Shown: piece by piece, positions 33,446-42,921 of the stretch
How the letters are laid out: every line of letters starts with the position of its first letter
Numbering within the stretch: position 1 is the stretch's first letter
Source: Cerasicoccus sp. TK19100
GTDB lineage: Bacteria; Verrucomicrobiota; Verrucomicrobiia; Opitutales; Cerasicoccaceae
Direction of reading: 5' to 3'
NCBI RefSeq assembly: GCF_027257155.1
Contig: NZ_JAPWDU010000007.1
Coordinates: 62,001-126,000, forward strand
Length of the DNA: 64,000 nucleotides
The notes under the pieces: generated by a model
What the model was told of the DNA's origin: nothing
The model's database searches: none
Seen by the model: only the letters and a program-made list of their open reading frames with translations
Program-made: the position numbers and the translations under genes

Positions 33446-34684
33446 ATGGCTGATCCCCATTCATCGTGCCTGATTATTGGTGCCGGTCCGGCGGGCGCGG
33501 CGGCGGGTATATTGCTGGCGCAATCGGGGCATCGTGTGGTTGTGGTCGAAAAGCAGGACTACCCGCGCTTTCATGTGGGCGAGTCGCTGATCCCGGCCGT
33601 GAACCCTGTGCTAAAAGAGCTCGGCGTGTGGGACCGGATGGACGGAGCGGGCTTTCTCCGCAAATACGGCGCGGAGTTTCTCTACGGGGACGGCGAGCAG
33701 ATGGTCCACAACGTCTTTGCTAATGGCTTTGTGCCGGGTTATGAATTTACCTACGAAGTCGAGCGCGCGAAGTTCGACCAACTGCTGTTGGACCGGGCTA
33801 AAGAAGCTGGCTGCGAGGTGCGCCAACCCGTTGCCGTAAAATCCCTGATGCAGGAAAACGGCCAATGGCGGGCCACGCTCAGTGATGGCTCGGAGCTGAC
33901 TGCCCATTGGGTGCTCGACGCCAGCGGTCGCGGCGGCGTGCTGCCGCGCACGCTGGGGCTCAAGCGTAGTGGATTCGACCATCTGCCGAAGCGCTATGCG
34001 GTGTTTAACCACTTTCGCGGCGTCCGGCGTCGGCCGGGTCGCGAGGCGGGCAATATCACGATCGTGCGCGTGCCGGTGGGCTGGTTTTGGTCGATACCAC
34101 TGGATGCCGAGCGGACCTCGGTGGGGCTGGTCACGACGGGGGCCAAGCAGCAGCGCCCGGAGGATGCTTTTGCTGAATCCGTGGCGGCTAATCCATTTAT
34201 GCGCGACTGGATGGCTGGTGCCGAGGCGCTGGGAGATTTCCACGTCGAGGCGGATTATTCCTTCCGCCAATCGCAGTTTGCGGGCGACAATTGGCTGCTA
34301 CTGGGGGATTCCGCGTGCTTCCTCGATCCGGTGTTTTCTTCGGGCGTTTATTTGGCGCTTTCCTCGGCCTCCAGCGCGGCAAAGCTGATCAACGAAGCCC
34401 GGGAACGCGGTGCCTTGACCCCGGCTGAACAGCAGGGCTACACGCGGCAGATCAATGATCGCGTGGCGGTGATGAACGAGCTCGTCAGCCTGTTTTACGA
34501 CCCGCATGGCTTCTCGGTTTTCATGAGCCCGACGAACACGCTGCAACTGTTTGCGGCGGTTAATTCCATTATCGCCGGACACACACAGATGGGGCCCGGG
34601 CTGCGCTGGCGTTTTCGGCTGTTTTGCGCGATTTGCCGCCTGAATCGCCGCCTGCCGCTCGTGCCGCTGGTGGAATTAAGCTGA
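33446..34684 (+). CDS. flavin-dependent monooxygenase/halogenase-like protein
   Basis: A 412-residue FAD protein of the geranylgeranyl-reductase/tryptophan-halogenase branch. It has the FAD motif I-I-G-A-G-P-A-G-A-A-A (about residues 11-21), F-H-V-G-E-S-L-I-P (a mark of this group), then W-V-L-D-A-S-G-R-G-G and L-L-G-D-S-A-C-F-L-D-P-V. The two W-x-W-x-I-P residues of halogenases are partly seen as G-W-F-W-S-I-P. So it may hydroxylate, oxidise or halogenate an aromatic ring or reduce an isoprenoid. It follows the chorismatase-like gene by 27 bases, which makes a joint pathway likely. Confidence 0.75.
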   Translation: MADPHSSCLIIGAGPAGAAAGILLAQSGHRVVVVEKQDYPRFHVGESLIPAVNPVLKELGVWDRMDGAGFLRKYGAEFLYGDGEQMVHNVFANGFVPGYEFTYEVERAKFDQLLLDRAKEAGCEVRQPVAVKSLMQENGQWRATLSDGSELTAHWVLDASGRGGVLPRTLGLKRSGFDHLPKRYAVFNHFRGVRRRPGREAGNITIVRVPVGWFWSIPLDAERTSVGLVTTGAKQQRPEDAFAESVAANPFMRDWMAGAEALGDFHVEADYSFRQSQFAGDNWLLLGDSACFLDPVFSSGVYLALSSASSAAKLINEARERGALTPAEQQGYTRQINDRVAVMNELVSLFYDPHGFSVFMSPTNTLQLFAAVNSIIAGHTQMGPGLRWRFRLFCAICRLNRRLPLVPLVELS

Positions 34685-34729
34685 CCGATTGCGCTTGGCC
34701 TCTTCGCGGTGAGCACGTAGATACCCTGT

Positions 34730-35998
34730 ATGATCCGCGTTCGTCGCTCCTCCATCCGCCGGTTCAACTCTCCTGATGACACTGCCCTGATTTGCTTTTT
34801 GTCCCTCACGCTGGGGTCGGGCGGTGCCGTTCGCGGCTGTGCGCTGATGCGCCCGCCCAGCGCGGATCATGACTTCGTGCAAGCCGCCGAGCAGGCTGCC
34901 CGCATGGCTACCGAAGTGCGCGCGGGAACGGTTTTCAGCTACTGGCAGCAGCTCCGCGATGCGCTGGCCTCGTGGCAGAAAACCAACGACAAGCCCGCAG
35001 CGGCCGCGGCCTTTGGCGTCGCCATCATTGAGCGCGCGCTCATGGACGCGTTTTGCCGCGGCACGGAAAAGCCCTTTGCTGCCTGTCTGCGCGATAACGA
35101 TTTTAAAATCGAACTGGGCAAAGTCTGCCGCCCGCTCAAAGGCCGGCACCCCAGTGATCTGTTGATGCCGGTCAATACTGGCTCGATGCCGCTGCAAATG
35201 CTGATCGCTCCCGACGCGCCACAAGCGCAACTGGATGAAGCGGTGGCGAAAGGCTATCGCAATTTTAGCCTTGGCCTCACCGGACAGGCTTCGACGGATC
35301 TGTTGCGGATCATTTCGCTGGCAGAATCGCTGGACCGGATCGAAGGCCGCTACGCCGTCAGCCTGGAGGGTAATGCGGCCTTCACCGAAGCACGTGCGCT
35401 GCGTGAACTGTGGGACGGCGTTAAGTCCACGCCGGAGCTAAAGAAATTTTCCCGCAGCATCGTCTGCATCGAGCAGCCGTTTGCCGTGGATGATACGCTG
35501 AGCAACGCTGCGCTGGCGCTTTTTGCCGAGTGGCCGGACCGGCCCGCGATTATCATCGACGAATCCGACGACGAGTTCGGTGCTTGCGCCCGCGCGCTGG
35601 AGTGGGGGTATGCGGGCACGGTCTTCCGCGCGGAGCGGGGCATCATCCCAGGCATCATCGACGCCTGCCTGCTGGGCGCGCGTCGCGACCGCGAGCCGAT
35701 CGGCAAGTGGACGATGATTGGCGGCCCGCTGAGCAATGGCCTGCCGTTGGCGCAGCTCAGTGAGATAGCGGCCACTGCGGCGCTCGGCCTTGGCTCGTGC
35801 ACGGTCTCGCCGGCTACCTTTGAGCCGATTGCGGCCGATGTGCCCTGGCGGGAAGATATCGCCAGTGCCCACACCGAAACCTTTGACTCGGACCTGTGCC
35901 TGCAAGCATCCGGCGGTGGCATCAGCCTGGGCGAAATTTTCCGCGCACCCTTCGGCTGCCTGCCGCAGATCGACGCCGCGGTCTTGGCCCATGCCTAG
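34730..35998 (+). CDS. enolase-superfamily-like protein with degenerate active site
   Basis: A 422-residue protein with the lay-out of the mandelate racemase/muconate lactonising/o-succinylbenzoate synthase families. It has Y-R-N-F-S-L-G-L-T-G where K-x-K is expected, S-L-E-G-N-A-A-F where D-x-N/G is expected, then I-E-Q-P-F and I-D-E-S-D-D for the second and third metal ligands. The catalytic lysine is missing at strand 2, so it may bind a ligand or have another reaction. The stop overlaps the next gene by 8 bases (ATGCCTAG). It may belong with the aromatic genes upstream. Confidence 0.62.
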   Translation: MIRVRRSSIRRFNSPDDTALICFLSLTLGSGGAVRGCALMRPPSADHDFVQAAEQAARMATEVRAGTVFSYWQQLRDALASWQKTNDKPAAAAAFGVAIIERALMDAFCRGTEKPFAACLRDNDFKIELGKVCRPLKGRHPSDLLMPVNTGSMPLQMLIAPDAPQAQLDEAVAKGYRNFSLGLTGQASTDLLRIISLAESLDRIEGRYAVSLEGNAAFTEARALRELWDGVKSTPELKKFSRSIVCIEQPFAVDDTLSNAALALFAEWPDRPAIIIDESDDEFGACARALEWGYAGTVFRAERGIIPGIIDACLLGARRDREPIGKWTMIGGPLSNGLPLAQLSEIAATAALGLGSCTVSPATFEPIAADVPWREDIASAHTETFDSDLCLQASGGGISLGEIFRAPFGCLPQIDAAVLAHA

Positions 35999-36920
35999 CG
36001 AAGCCATTGCCGCCGAGCACCGCGCGCTGCGCTTTAGCATCTGGGGGAACCTGGTGCTGGGCTTTCTCGGGATTATTTTTGCGGTGTTCAGCCGGTCGGA
36101 TGCCGTTCTGCTCGATGGCGTGTTTTCGCTGATTAATTTCGTGGTGGCGCTCCTCTCGCTGAAGGTCGCCAAAATGATCCTGCGCCCCACCGATGACCGC
36201 TACCCGTTTGGCTACGTTTACTACGAGCCGATGCTCAACCTGGGCAAAGGCCTGCTGATCGCATTGGTCTGCTTGTTGGCGTTCGTGTCGTCCGTCGAGG
36301 CGCTGATCCATGGTGGCCGTGAGATCGAGGCGGGCGTGGCGTTTTTCTACGCGATTGCCGCGACCGTGATAGCCGGGTTTCTTGCGCTGAATCTGCGGAA
36401 AATGGCGCGGCAATGCAGCTCGCCCATTGTCGATGTGGACGCGAAAAACTGGCTGCTCGATACCATCTTGAGCGCCGTGATTGCCGTCGCATTGTTGGTG
36501 GTTTACCTGCTGGAGAATTCGCGCTTCAGCGCCTGGACGCCTTATGCAGACCCCTTTGCGGTGATGGTGCTGACGCTGGTCTTCTTCCCGATCCCGGTGC
36601 AGATCATCCGCCATAATTGGGCGCAGATTTTGGGCCGTAATGTGGATGCGCAACTACTCGTCGATGCGCGCCAGACGCTGGCGGAATTTTTGCAAGACAA
36701 GGCTCACCTCAGCAGCGAAGTCCGGGCGGTGCGCGCCGGGCGGTTTGTCTATCTGCATTTGTTTATCGTGATCGCGAAGGACGCGCCCTGGCCGCAAAAC
36801 GTGGCGGAGCAGGACGCCTGCCGCCGCGCGATTCTCAATAAGCTCAAGCCAGCGTACCCCTATTTGGTGGTCGATGTAATCGTCACTCATGATCCGGATT
36901 GGGCGGAGATCGAGATGTAA
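35991..36920 (+). CDS. cation diffusion facilitator-like protein with altered metal site
   Basis: A 309-residue protein with six membrane segments and a C-terminal cytoplasmic domain, like CDF metal/proton antiporters. It has P-T-D-D-R-Y-P-F-G-Y as the loop mark. The metal site reads F-x-x-x-N in segment 2 (L-L-D-G-V-F-S-L-I-N) and N-x-x-x-D in segment 5 (N-W-L-L-D), where H/D-x-x-x-D is standard. So transport of zinc by the usual site seems unlikely, or another ion is used. The start lies within the last codons of the preceding gene, so both are translated together. Confidence 0.8.
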   Translation: MPSEAIAAEHRALRFSIWGNLVLGFLGIIFAVFSRSDAVLLDGVFSLINFVVALLSLKVAKMILRPTDDRYPFGYVYYEPMLNLGKGLLIALVCLLAFVSSVEALIHGGREIEAGVAFFYAIAATVIAGFLALNLRKMARQCSSPIVDVDAKNWLLDTILSAVIAVALLVVYLLENSRFSAWTPYADPFAVMVLTLVFFPIPVQIIRHNWAQILGRNVDAQLLVDARQTLAEFLQDKAHLSSEVRAVRAGRFVYLHLFIVIAKDAPWPQNVAEQDACRRAILNKLKPAYPYLVVDVIVTHDPDWAEIEM

Positions 36921-36978
36921 TTTCCGCCGTGAAAAATACACGTTGCCCCATGCTCAATTTCGCCAAGACTGACTGCCA

Positions 36979-38160
36979 ATGAATGGCGCGACGCAACGTT
37001 GTTGGGCGGAGATCGACCTGGCCGCACTGGAGCGAAACCTGGGGAAAATCCGGGCGGCGCTCCCGTCGCATATTCGCTACGTGGCCGTGGTCAAGGCCGA
37101 TGCCTACGGCCATGGCATGCCGCAGACGGTGGCGCGGCTCATGCAAAGCGGAGCCGACGCCTTTGCCGTGGCCAATGTTTACGAAGCCGCCGAGCTGCGC
37201 GAGATCGGTGCCGGTTGGCCGATCCTGGTGCTCGGGGCGGTGCTCCCCGAAGAGGAGGCGCATCTGCTGCATTACGACCTCGTTGCGACCGTTTCCACGG
37301 CGGAGGAAATCGAGCGCCTCGACAAGTTGGGGCGCAAGCACAAACGCCCAGTCCGCGTCCACCTAAAGGTCGATACCGGCATGGGTCGTCTCGGCGTTTG
37401 GCACACCGAAGCGCGGCCGGTTTTTGAGAAATTAATCGCCGCCAAGCATATTGCGCTGGAGGGCGTATTTACCCATTTTTCGAGCGCCGACAGCGATCCA
37501 GAATACACCACGCTGCAGCGCAAACGTTTCCTACAACTGCTCGACAAGTTGCCCGAACTCGCAGACCAGAAGCTGCTCATTCACGCGGATAACAGCGCCG
37601 GGCTCGACACGCTTTCACCGGACAGCCCCTTTAACGCCGTGCGCGTGGGGCTGCTGCAGTTCGGCCACGCGCCGTATCGCGGCTCACTGCTGGACCGCAT
37701 TAAACCCGAGCCGGTGCTGAGCTTTCACGCGCGGGTGGGCATCATCAAGGAGCTGCCGTCCGGCGTGCCGATCAGCTATTCGCAGACGCATCGTTTGCGA
37801 CGGCGGAGTCGGCTGGCGGTGCTTACCGCTGGCTACGGTGATGGCATTCCGACGACGGCCAGTAACCGCGCCGAAGTGCTGATCCACGGCCAACGCTGCC
37901 CCGTGCTCGGCCGCGTGACGATGGACCAAACCATTGTCGATGTGACCGACCTGCCCGAGGCCGCACCGGGGGACGTGGCGACTTTGATTGGTGCCCAACC
38001 CTTGCCGCCGCACTTGCGCGAGCCCGACCGCGAAGGCCCACAACTGGCGCGCATCACGGTGGAGGAGTTCGCCCACTGGTGCCACAACATCCCGTGGGAA
38101 ATCTTCTGCTCGATCACCAAGCGGGTGCCCCGACATTATAAGACGGCGCGCGAGCAGTAG
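36979..38160 (+). CDS. alr: alanine racemase
   Basis: A 393-residue PLP enzyme that makes D-alanine for peptidoglycan. Lys39 in [10 protein letters not shown] binds PLP. The second catalytic residue is the Tyr in I-S-Y-S-Q-T-H, and A-G-Y-G-D-G-I-P is a family mark. Asp/Arg positions near the phosphate are kept. The C-terminus is a little longer than E. coli Alr and ends in a charged tail. It stands apart from other cell-wall genes. Confidence 0.93.
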   Translation: MNGATQRCWAEIDLAALERNLGKIRAALPSHIRYVAVVKADAYGHGMPQTVARLMQSGADAFAVANVYEAAELREIGAGWPILVLGAVLPEEEAHLLHYDLVATVSTAEEIERLDKLGRKHKRPVRVHLKVDTGMGRLGVWHTEARPVFEKLIAAKHIALEGVFTHFSSADSDPEYTTLQRKRFLQLLDKLPELADQKLLIHADNSAGLDTLSPDSPFNAVRVGLLQFGHAPYRGSLLDRIKPEPVLSFHARVGIIKELPSGVPISYSQTHRLRRRSRLAVLTAGYGDGIPTTASNRAEVLIHGQRCPVLGRVTMDQTIVDVTDLPEAAPGDVATLIGAQPLPPHLREPDREGPQLARITVEEFAHWCHNIPWEIFCSITKRVPRHYKTAREQ

Positions 38161-38189
38161 GCGGTACGTCCCTACCAAAAAACGTGTGC

Positions 38190-39506
38190 TTAGTCCAGTG
38201 CCTTGACCAGCACGATGCTGGCGCGCTTGGTGGATTCGTATTTTTCGCGGCGGACTTTTGGGAGGTCCGACGGGCTGCCTTCGACGAAGCCGGCGACCTC
38301 GAAAAAACGCGCACTTTGCGTGCTGAGCGCGATCAGCTTTTTATAGCCCTGGCGCTTGGCTTCGGAGATCGCAAATTCCGTCAACGTGCGGCCGACACCT
38401 TTGCCCTGATAGAACGGTTGCACGAGCACGCCCGCCAGTTCGGCGGCCTTGGGGCGCGAGCCTTTGAGTGGTTGCAGCGCGCAGCAGCCGATGATGCTCT
38501 CGTCGACCACGTAAACGAAGTAGTCGTCGATATGGTTTTCCACATCCTGCCGGGTGCGGGTGACGACGGCCTCGGTGCGGTTGGCGGCGTTGCGCAAAAT
38601 CTGATAAATCGCCTGCGCGTCTTTCTTGCGCGCTTCGCGAATTTGTTGGTAGGCGTTGGCGTGAATCATCGTGCCGAGGCCGACCTTGTCGAAGATCTCG
38701 GTGAGCAGTCCGCTAAAGACGCGGCCGTCCAAAATATGTGCGCGGGACACGCCGGCCTCCAGCGCGGCGCAGGCTTCGCGGGCCTTGCTGATGAGGCGCG
38801 TGTCCACGTCTTCCGGGCTTTTCTTGAGCGTTTTTTGCAACTCGTCCAACGGGACGTTGACCTTGGTGACGCCCTTGATCATTAGCCCCTCGTGTGGGGT
38901 CAGGTAAATGAGCTTGGAGGCCTGCATGCCGGTAGCGAGCTCAGTGGCCATCAGGTCGGAATTCACCCGCAGCGGGTCGCCCTCGCGGTCGAAGCAAATC
39001 GGGCTGAACACGGGCACGATGTCGCGGTCGAGCAAGTCGCGCACGAGACTAAAATCGATCTTGTCGACCTTGCCGGTATGCAGGTGGTTGACGCCGCGTA
39101 TCACGCCGACTTCGGTCGCGCGGACGGCGTTGGTTAGCGCGCACTTGAGGTTATGCCGCGTGAGCTGCCGCACGACGTTTTGACCGACCTCAGCCGAGGC
39201 TTTGGTGGCGAGCTTGAGCGTGGCGTCGTCCGTCGGCGCGCTGCCGTAGGCGTCGCTGATGGGGATGTTGCGCTCGGCAGAAAGATTTTTGAGCTGCCGC
39301 CCAATGCCGTGCACGAGCACGATGCGAATGTGCAGGCTCTTCAACACGGCGAGGTCGGTAATCACGTTGCCGAAGTTGTCGTCGTCGACCACGGAGCCGT
39401 CAATCGCCACGACAAAAATTTGCCCGCGGAACATCGGGACATACTCAAGGATGCCCCGCAAGTCGGAGGGTTTCAGCGAAGTGGTCGGAGGCGGCAAGTC
39501 ACTCAT
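38190..39506 (-). CDS. argA: amino-acid N-acetyltransferase (ArgA, N-acetylglutamate synthase)
   Basis: A 438-residue protein with an N-terminal amino acid kinase domain (about residues 20-275, which in ArgA binds arginine for feedback) and a C-terminal GNAT domain (about 285-430) that carries the acetyl-CoA loop Y-Q-G-K-G-V-G-R. It makes N-acetylglutamate, the first step of arginine synthesis. The first part has L-V-H-G-I-G-R-Q-L, a kinase-fold mark, with the ArgA-type W/F-R-x-x-x-P-Y-I region replaced by a close variant. The length fits ArgA. The gene converges on alr. Confidence 0.9.
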   Translation of the reverse strand: MSDLPPPTTSLKPSDLRGILEYVPMFRGQIFVVAIDGSVVDDDNFGNVITDLAVLKSLHIRIVLVHGIGRQLKNLSAERNIPISDAYGSAPTDDATLKLATKASAEVGQNVVRQLTRHNLKCALTNAVRATEVGVIRGVNHLHTGKVDKIDFSLVRDLLDRDIVPVFSPICFDREGDPLRVNSDLMATELATGMQASKLIYLTPHEGLMIKGVTKVNVPLDELQKTLKKSPEDVDTRLISKAREACAALEAGVSRAHILDGRVFSGLLTEIFDKVGLGTMIHANAYQQIREARKKDAQAIYQILRNAANRTEAVVTRTRQDVENHIDDYFVYVVDESIIGCCALQPLKGSRPKAAELAGVLVQPFYQGKGVGRTLTEFAISEAKRQGYKKLIALSTQSARFFEVAGFVEGSPSDLPKVRREKYESTKRASIVLVKALD

Positions 39507-39612
39507 TTACAATCAACTACTATCGCCGCGTGCGTGAGCGTAAACCAAAAAGCAAGGCTCGCCGCCGCGCTTTCGGGTTGTGCCACGGCCCGCGCCCTCC
39601 CAAGCTGAGGGC

Positions 39613-42012
39613 ATGAGGCATCCGATGGTTAAGATTCTTCTAGGCTTGGTGCTGCTGCTGGTGTTGCTGATTGGCGCGCTGGTGGCGGTGTATAATCTGG
39701 CACCCGATTTTCAGAAAAAGTTCGATAGCTTCGTGGCGGACTCGCCCAACTATGGCGATGCGATTATTTCCGACCCCGCCGCCGTGATTGCGCAGGATCG
39801 CTACCTGTCACAGATTCAGCCGATTTTTAATGCGCGCTGTATTGCCTGCCACGGTTGCCTGAACTCGCCTTGTCTGCTCAAGCTGACCTGCTACGAGGGC
39901 CTGGCGCGTGGTGCGCGGCCGGTCAACCCCGACGGCACGCATCTCTTCCCCGAGCGGCCGGTGCGGCTCAATGACGAGCCATCCGTCGAGGCTTGGCGCA
40001 AGCGTGGCTTTTTCTCCGTGGTCGCAGAAGACAAGCCCGAGGGCGAGCGCCTGCAGAACAGCATTCTCTATAAAATGATCATGGCGGGCTACGCGCACAA
40101 CCAGGGTGATTTCGCCCTCGCGCCGGTGGCCGATGTCCACGCCAACGCCAATAACCACGTCTGCGCGAGCGGCGGCAAAATCGACACCTGGTTGCAAAAT
40201 AATCCCGCCGCCGGGATGCCGTTTGCGCTGCCCGCGCTCAACGCGACGGAGATTCAGGTGCTCACGGATTGGATCAAAGATGGCGCACCCGGACCGACAC
40301 CGGAGGCGCAGGCGGCATTGAATTTTATCCCGTCGCAGTCGACCATCGATTCTTGGGAAAAATTTCTCAATCAGGATGACGAACGTTCGCCGCTGGTTTC
40401 GCGTTACCTTTACGAACACACGTTTTTGGCGACGTATCATTTCGATGCGATGCCGGATGCGTATTTCCGCTTGGTGCGCTCGGCGACGCCACCAGGGCAA
40501 CCGATCGAAGAGATCGTTACCTCGCGCCCGTTTGACGATCCGTTCGTTAGCAAGGAGGTGAAGAAAGTTTACTACCGGCTGCAAAAAATCACCGAAGCCC
40601 GCGCGCAGAAATCCTTCTTCGTTTGGGAGCTGGGCGACGCCGACCGCGCGCGCTTGGAGGAAATCTTTTTCGCGGAAAAATGGAACGGCGACGGGCCGCT
40701 TAATCCGGGCTACGCCTCGCACAATCCGTTTGAAGTTTTTCGGGCGATCCCCGCGATGCAACGCGCGACGTTTCTCTATGAAAATTCCAAGCTCATCGTC
40801 AGCGGCATGATCCAGGGACCGGTCTGCGTGGGCAACCTCGCGACGTATGCGATCAAGGATTACTTCTGGGCTTTTTTCGTGAAGCCCGAGAGCGATCCGG
40901 CGGTGCTCAACCCCGAGCTCGGCATGAAGCATTGGGAGGATTTTATGAGTTTCAGCGAGCGTGGCAACGAAGCTTACGAACAGGCCTACAAGCAGGTGCT
41001 GTATCAATACAAACCCGATGGCTATGCGATAACCGACATCTGGGATGGCGGCCGAAAGAACCCCAACGCGTGGCTGACGATCTTGCGCAACGAGACTAAC
41101 GCCAGCGTGGTTTACGGACGTAAGGGCGGCATCCCGCCAACGTTTTGGCTCGTCGATTTTAGTGGGCTGGAGCGGCTGTATTATTCGCTCGTCGCGGACT
41201 ACACTTACTGGGGCAGCACCGAGGAAAAGCTCAGCACGTGGACCTTTATGGGCTACCTGCGCCAGGAGTTCGAAGACAACTTTTTGCGGCTGCTGCCACC
41301 GAGCGAGCGCCAGCATTACCGTAACCAATGGACGCAGGGTATCGGGCAGGACATCCTCTTTACCATGCCGTTCCCCGGTGAGGATGCGCCCAGCGCCGTG
41401 AAGGGCGACGACACCGACCCGATCAGCCACGTGCTTGCGCAGATTCAGGCGCGACTCGGGGAGCAGGTGAGCGGTCCGCCTGATCCGCTCAACCCCGCGC
41501 AGACCCGCGATAAGGTGACTTTACCGGAGAGAATTGAGAGCATCGCCGATTGGGAAAACGCCGTCGCCGGGCTGACTATGCGAACGCACCAGAGCTTCAC
41601 GCCGTTTCTGCCGAGTCTGACTTACGTGCGTTTAAAGGACGGCGCGCAGGACCACGTTTATACGATTGTCGCCAACCGAGCCTATGCCTTTAACGACTTG
41701 GTCTTCGACGAGAATGGTGCCGCCCAACCCGAGCTCGATACGATGAGCGTTTATAAAAGCGTAATCGGCGATTTCCCGAACTTACTCGTCGAAGTAGAGC
41801 TGAGTGATGCGTTGACGATGCTTCAGCATTTGAAGGCGGTAAAGACGACTGCCGACTGGACCGCGTGGAAAAAGAAATACGGCGCGCTGCGCAATGAACC
41901 CGATTTCTGGCAGACCTTTGATTGGTTTACGGAGTGGAATTTTGCGAACCGCGCCCCGCTCGCCGGCCATTTCGACCTGACGTATTATATGTTTCAGGAT
42001 TCGGATTTTTAG
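39613..42012 (+). CDS. cti: fatty acid cis/trans isomerase
   Basis: A 799-residue protein that in Pseudomonas and Vibrio turns cis fatty acids of membrane lipids into trans ones under solvent, heat or salt stress. It has one N-terminal signal or membrane segment (about residues 6-24). A c-type haem mark C-I-A-C-H is followed by C-L-N-S-P-C in the periplasmic part (39835-39870). Later blocks such as N-E-T-N-A-S-V and T-H-Q-S-F-T-P-F-L fit the family. The start at 39613 has a close second ATG at 39625 with better spacing to a purine-rich stretch. It stands alone. Confidence 0.88.
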   Translation: MRHPMVKILLGLVLLLVLLIGALVAVYNLAPDFQKKFDSFVADSPNYGDAIISDPAAVIAQDRYLSQIQPIFNARCIACHGCLNSPCLLKLTCYEGLARGARPVNPDGTHLFPERPVRLNDEPSVEAWRKRGFFSVVAEDKPEGERLQNSILYKMIMAGYAHNQGDFALAPVADVHANANNHVCASGGKIDTWLQNNPAAGMPFALPALNATEIQVLTDWIKDGAPGPTPEAQAALNFIPSQSTIDSWEKFLNQDDERSPLVSRYLYEHTFLATYHFDAMPDAYFRLVRSATPPGQPIEEIVTSRPFDDPFVSKEVKKVYYRLQKITEARAQKSFFVWELGDADRARLEEIFFAEKWNGDGPLNPGYASHNPFEVFRAIPAMQRATFLYENSKLIVSGMIQGPVCVGNLATYAIKDYFWAFFVKPESDPAVLNPELGMKHWEDFMSFSERGNEAYEQAYKQVLYQYKPDGYAITDIWDGGRKNPNAWLTILRNETNASVVYGRKGGIPPTFWLVDFSGLERLYYSLVADYTYWGSTEEKLSTWTFMGYLRQEFEDNFLRLLPPSERQHYRNQWTQGIGQDILFTMPFPGEDAPSAVKGDDTDPISHVLAQIQARLGEQVSGPPDPLNPAQTRDKVTLPERIESIADWENAVAGLTMRTHQSFTPFLPSLTYVRLKDGAQDHVYTIVANRAYAFNDLVFDENGAAQPELDTMSVYKSVIGDFPNLLVEVELSDALTMLQHLKAVKTTADWTAWKKKYGALRNEPDFWQTFDWFTEWNFANRAPLAGHFDLTYYMFQDSDF

Positions 42013-42018
42013 ACGTAG

Positions 42019-42073
42019 GTCGGTCTCTTTAGAGGCCGACATATTGCTATGGCTAAGCACGTGCTTTTTAGCC
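42019..42073. other. two hairpins between convergent genes
   Basis: GTCGGTCTC pairs with GAGGCCGAC (42019-42040), and GGCTAAGCAC with GTGCTTTTTAGCC (42051-42073). They lie between the converging cti and TVP38 genes. They have no long T tract, so they may be weak terminators or a repeat element. Confidence 0.5.
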
Positions 42074-42136
42074 GGTATGTATCGTAAAGCCAACATGCAT
42101 CGCTGCATTGAAATGCGGATGGCTAAAGCCAACCGC

Positions 42137-42871
42137 CTACGCATCCTTCAACGCCTCGCGCGCCACATGGCTGATGTAAACTGTTGCAATGACCGCCACG
42201 ACCGCGCCGCCGCCCATCGCGATGTAGTGCCCGGCGCTGTGGTGCTCCTGGCCGGTGGCGAGCTTGGTCAGGTGGCCAGCGAGATTGCCGTAATACACCA
42301 CCGCGAGCGGGCTGACGAAGGCCCCCAGTGACGCAATGACATACGTGCGAAACGTGATGCGGCTCACGCTCAGAATGTAGCTTAGTGGGCCGACCGGCAC
42401 TGGGCCAAGTCGAAGCAGGAACGCCACGCGTAGTCCTTTTTCGGAGACGGCTTTATCGATCGCGTTGAACTTCGGGTGATGCGCCATGAAGGACTCCATA
42501 CGCCCCTTCAGCAAGTGGCGGCCGATCCAAAATTGAGCGAGCATCAGGAAGCACAACGCGATGGCTGTGTAACCATAGCCCCAGCCAAAGCCAAACAAAA
42601 CGCCTGCGATGAAGATGAATAAATTCGCTGGCACCAAGAACAGTGCTGCAATGCAGAACACCAAAATGAATATCGCGCCAGCCCAGTGACCTTGTGCTTT
42701 GATCCACGCCTCAATGTCCGGCATCTGGTCCTTGAGCAGCAGGCCCCCGAGCACGAGCAGCGCCGTGGCCACGGTGATGATGATACACTGCCGGGCGATT
42801 TTTTGCCAGTTATGCCGGTGGTCGTGCCGGGCCGTCGTGCGGTCCAGATGTTTGCCAAAGTAGCGGTGCAT
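42137..42871 (-). CDS. TVP38/TMEM64 (SNARE-associated/DedA-like) membrane protein
   Basis: A 244-residue inner-membrane protein with about six membrane segments. The mark of the family is the A-G-V-L-F-G-F-G-W-G loop, with the later F-L-L-R-L-G-P-V-P-V-G-P. The family is related to DedA and VTT-domain proteins, which are thought to move lipids or ions across membranes. The substrate here is unknown. An amphipathic His/Arg-rich N-terminus comes before the first segment. Confidence 0.85.
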   Translation of the reverse strand: MHRYFGKHLDRTTARHDHRHNWQKIARQCIIITVATALLVLGGLLLKDQMPDIEAWIKAQGHWAGAIFILVFCIAALFLVPANLFIFIAGVLFGFGWGYGYTAIALCFLMLAQFWIGRHLLKGRMESFMAHHPKFNAIDKAVSEKGLRVAFLLRLGPVPVGPLSYILSVSRITFRTYVIASLGAFVSPLAVVYYGNLAGHLTKLATGQEHHSAGHYIAMGGGAVVAVIATVYISHVAREALKDA

Positions 42872-42921
42872 GCTGAGTCTTAGTGAAGGTGATATCCCAC
42901 ATCAGGACCAGTCTAAATCAG

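Noticed and set aside
39808-41430. A 540-residue minus-strand frame inside cti
   Set aside because: Antisense shadow, Arg/His-rich with no motif.
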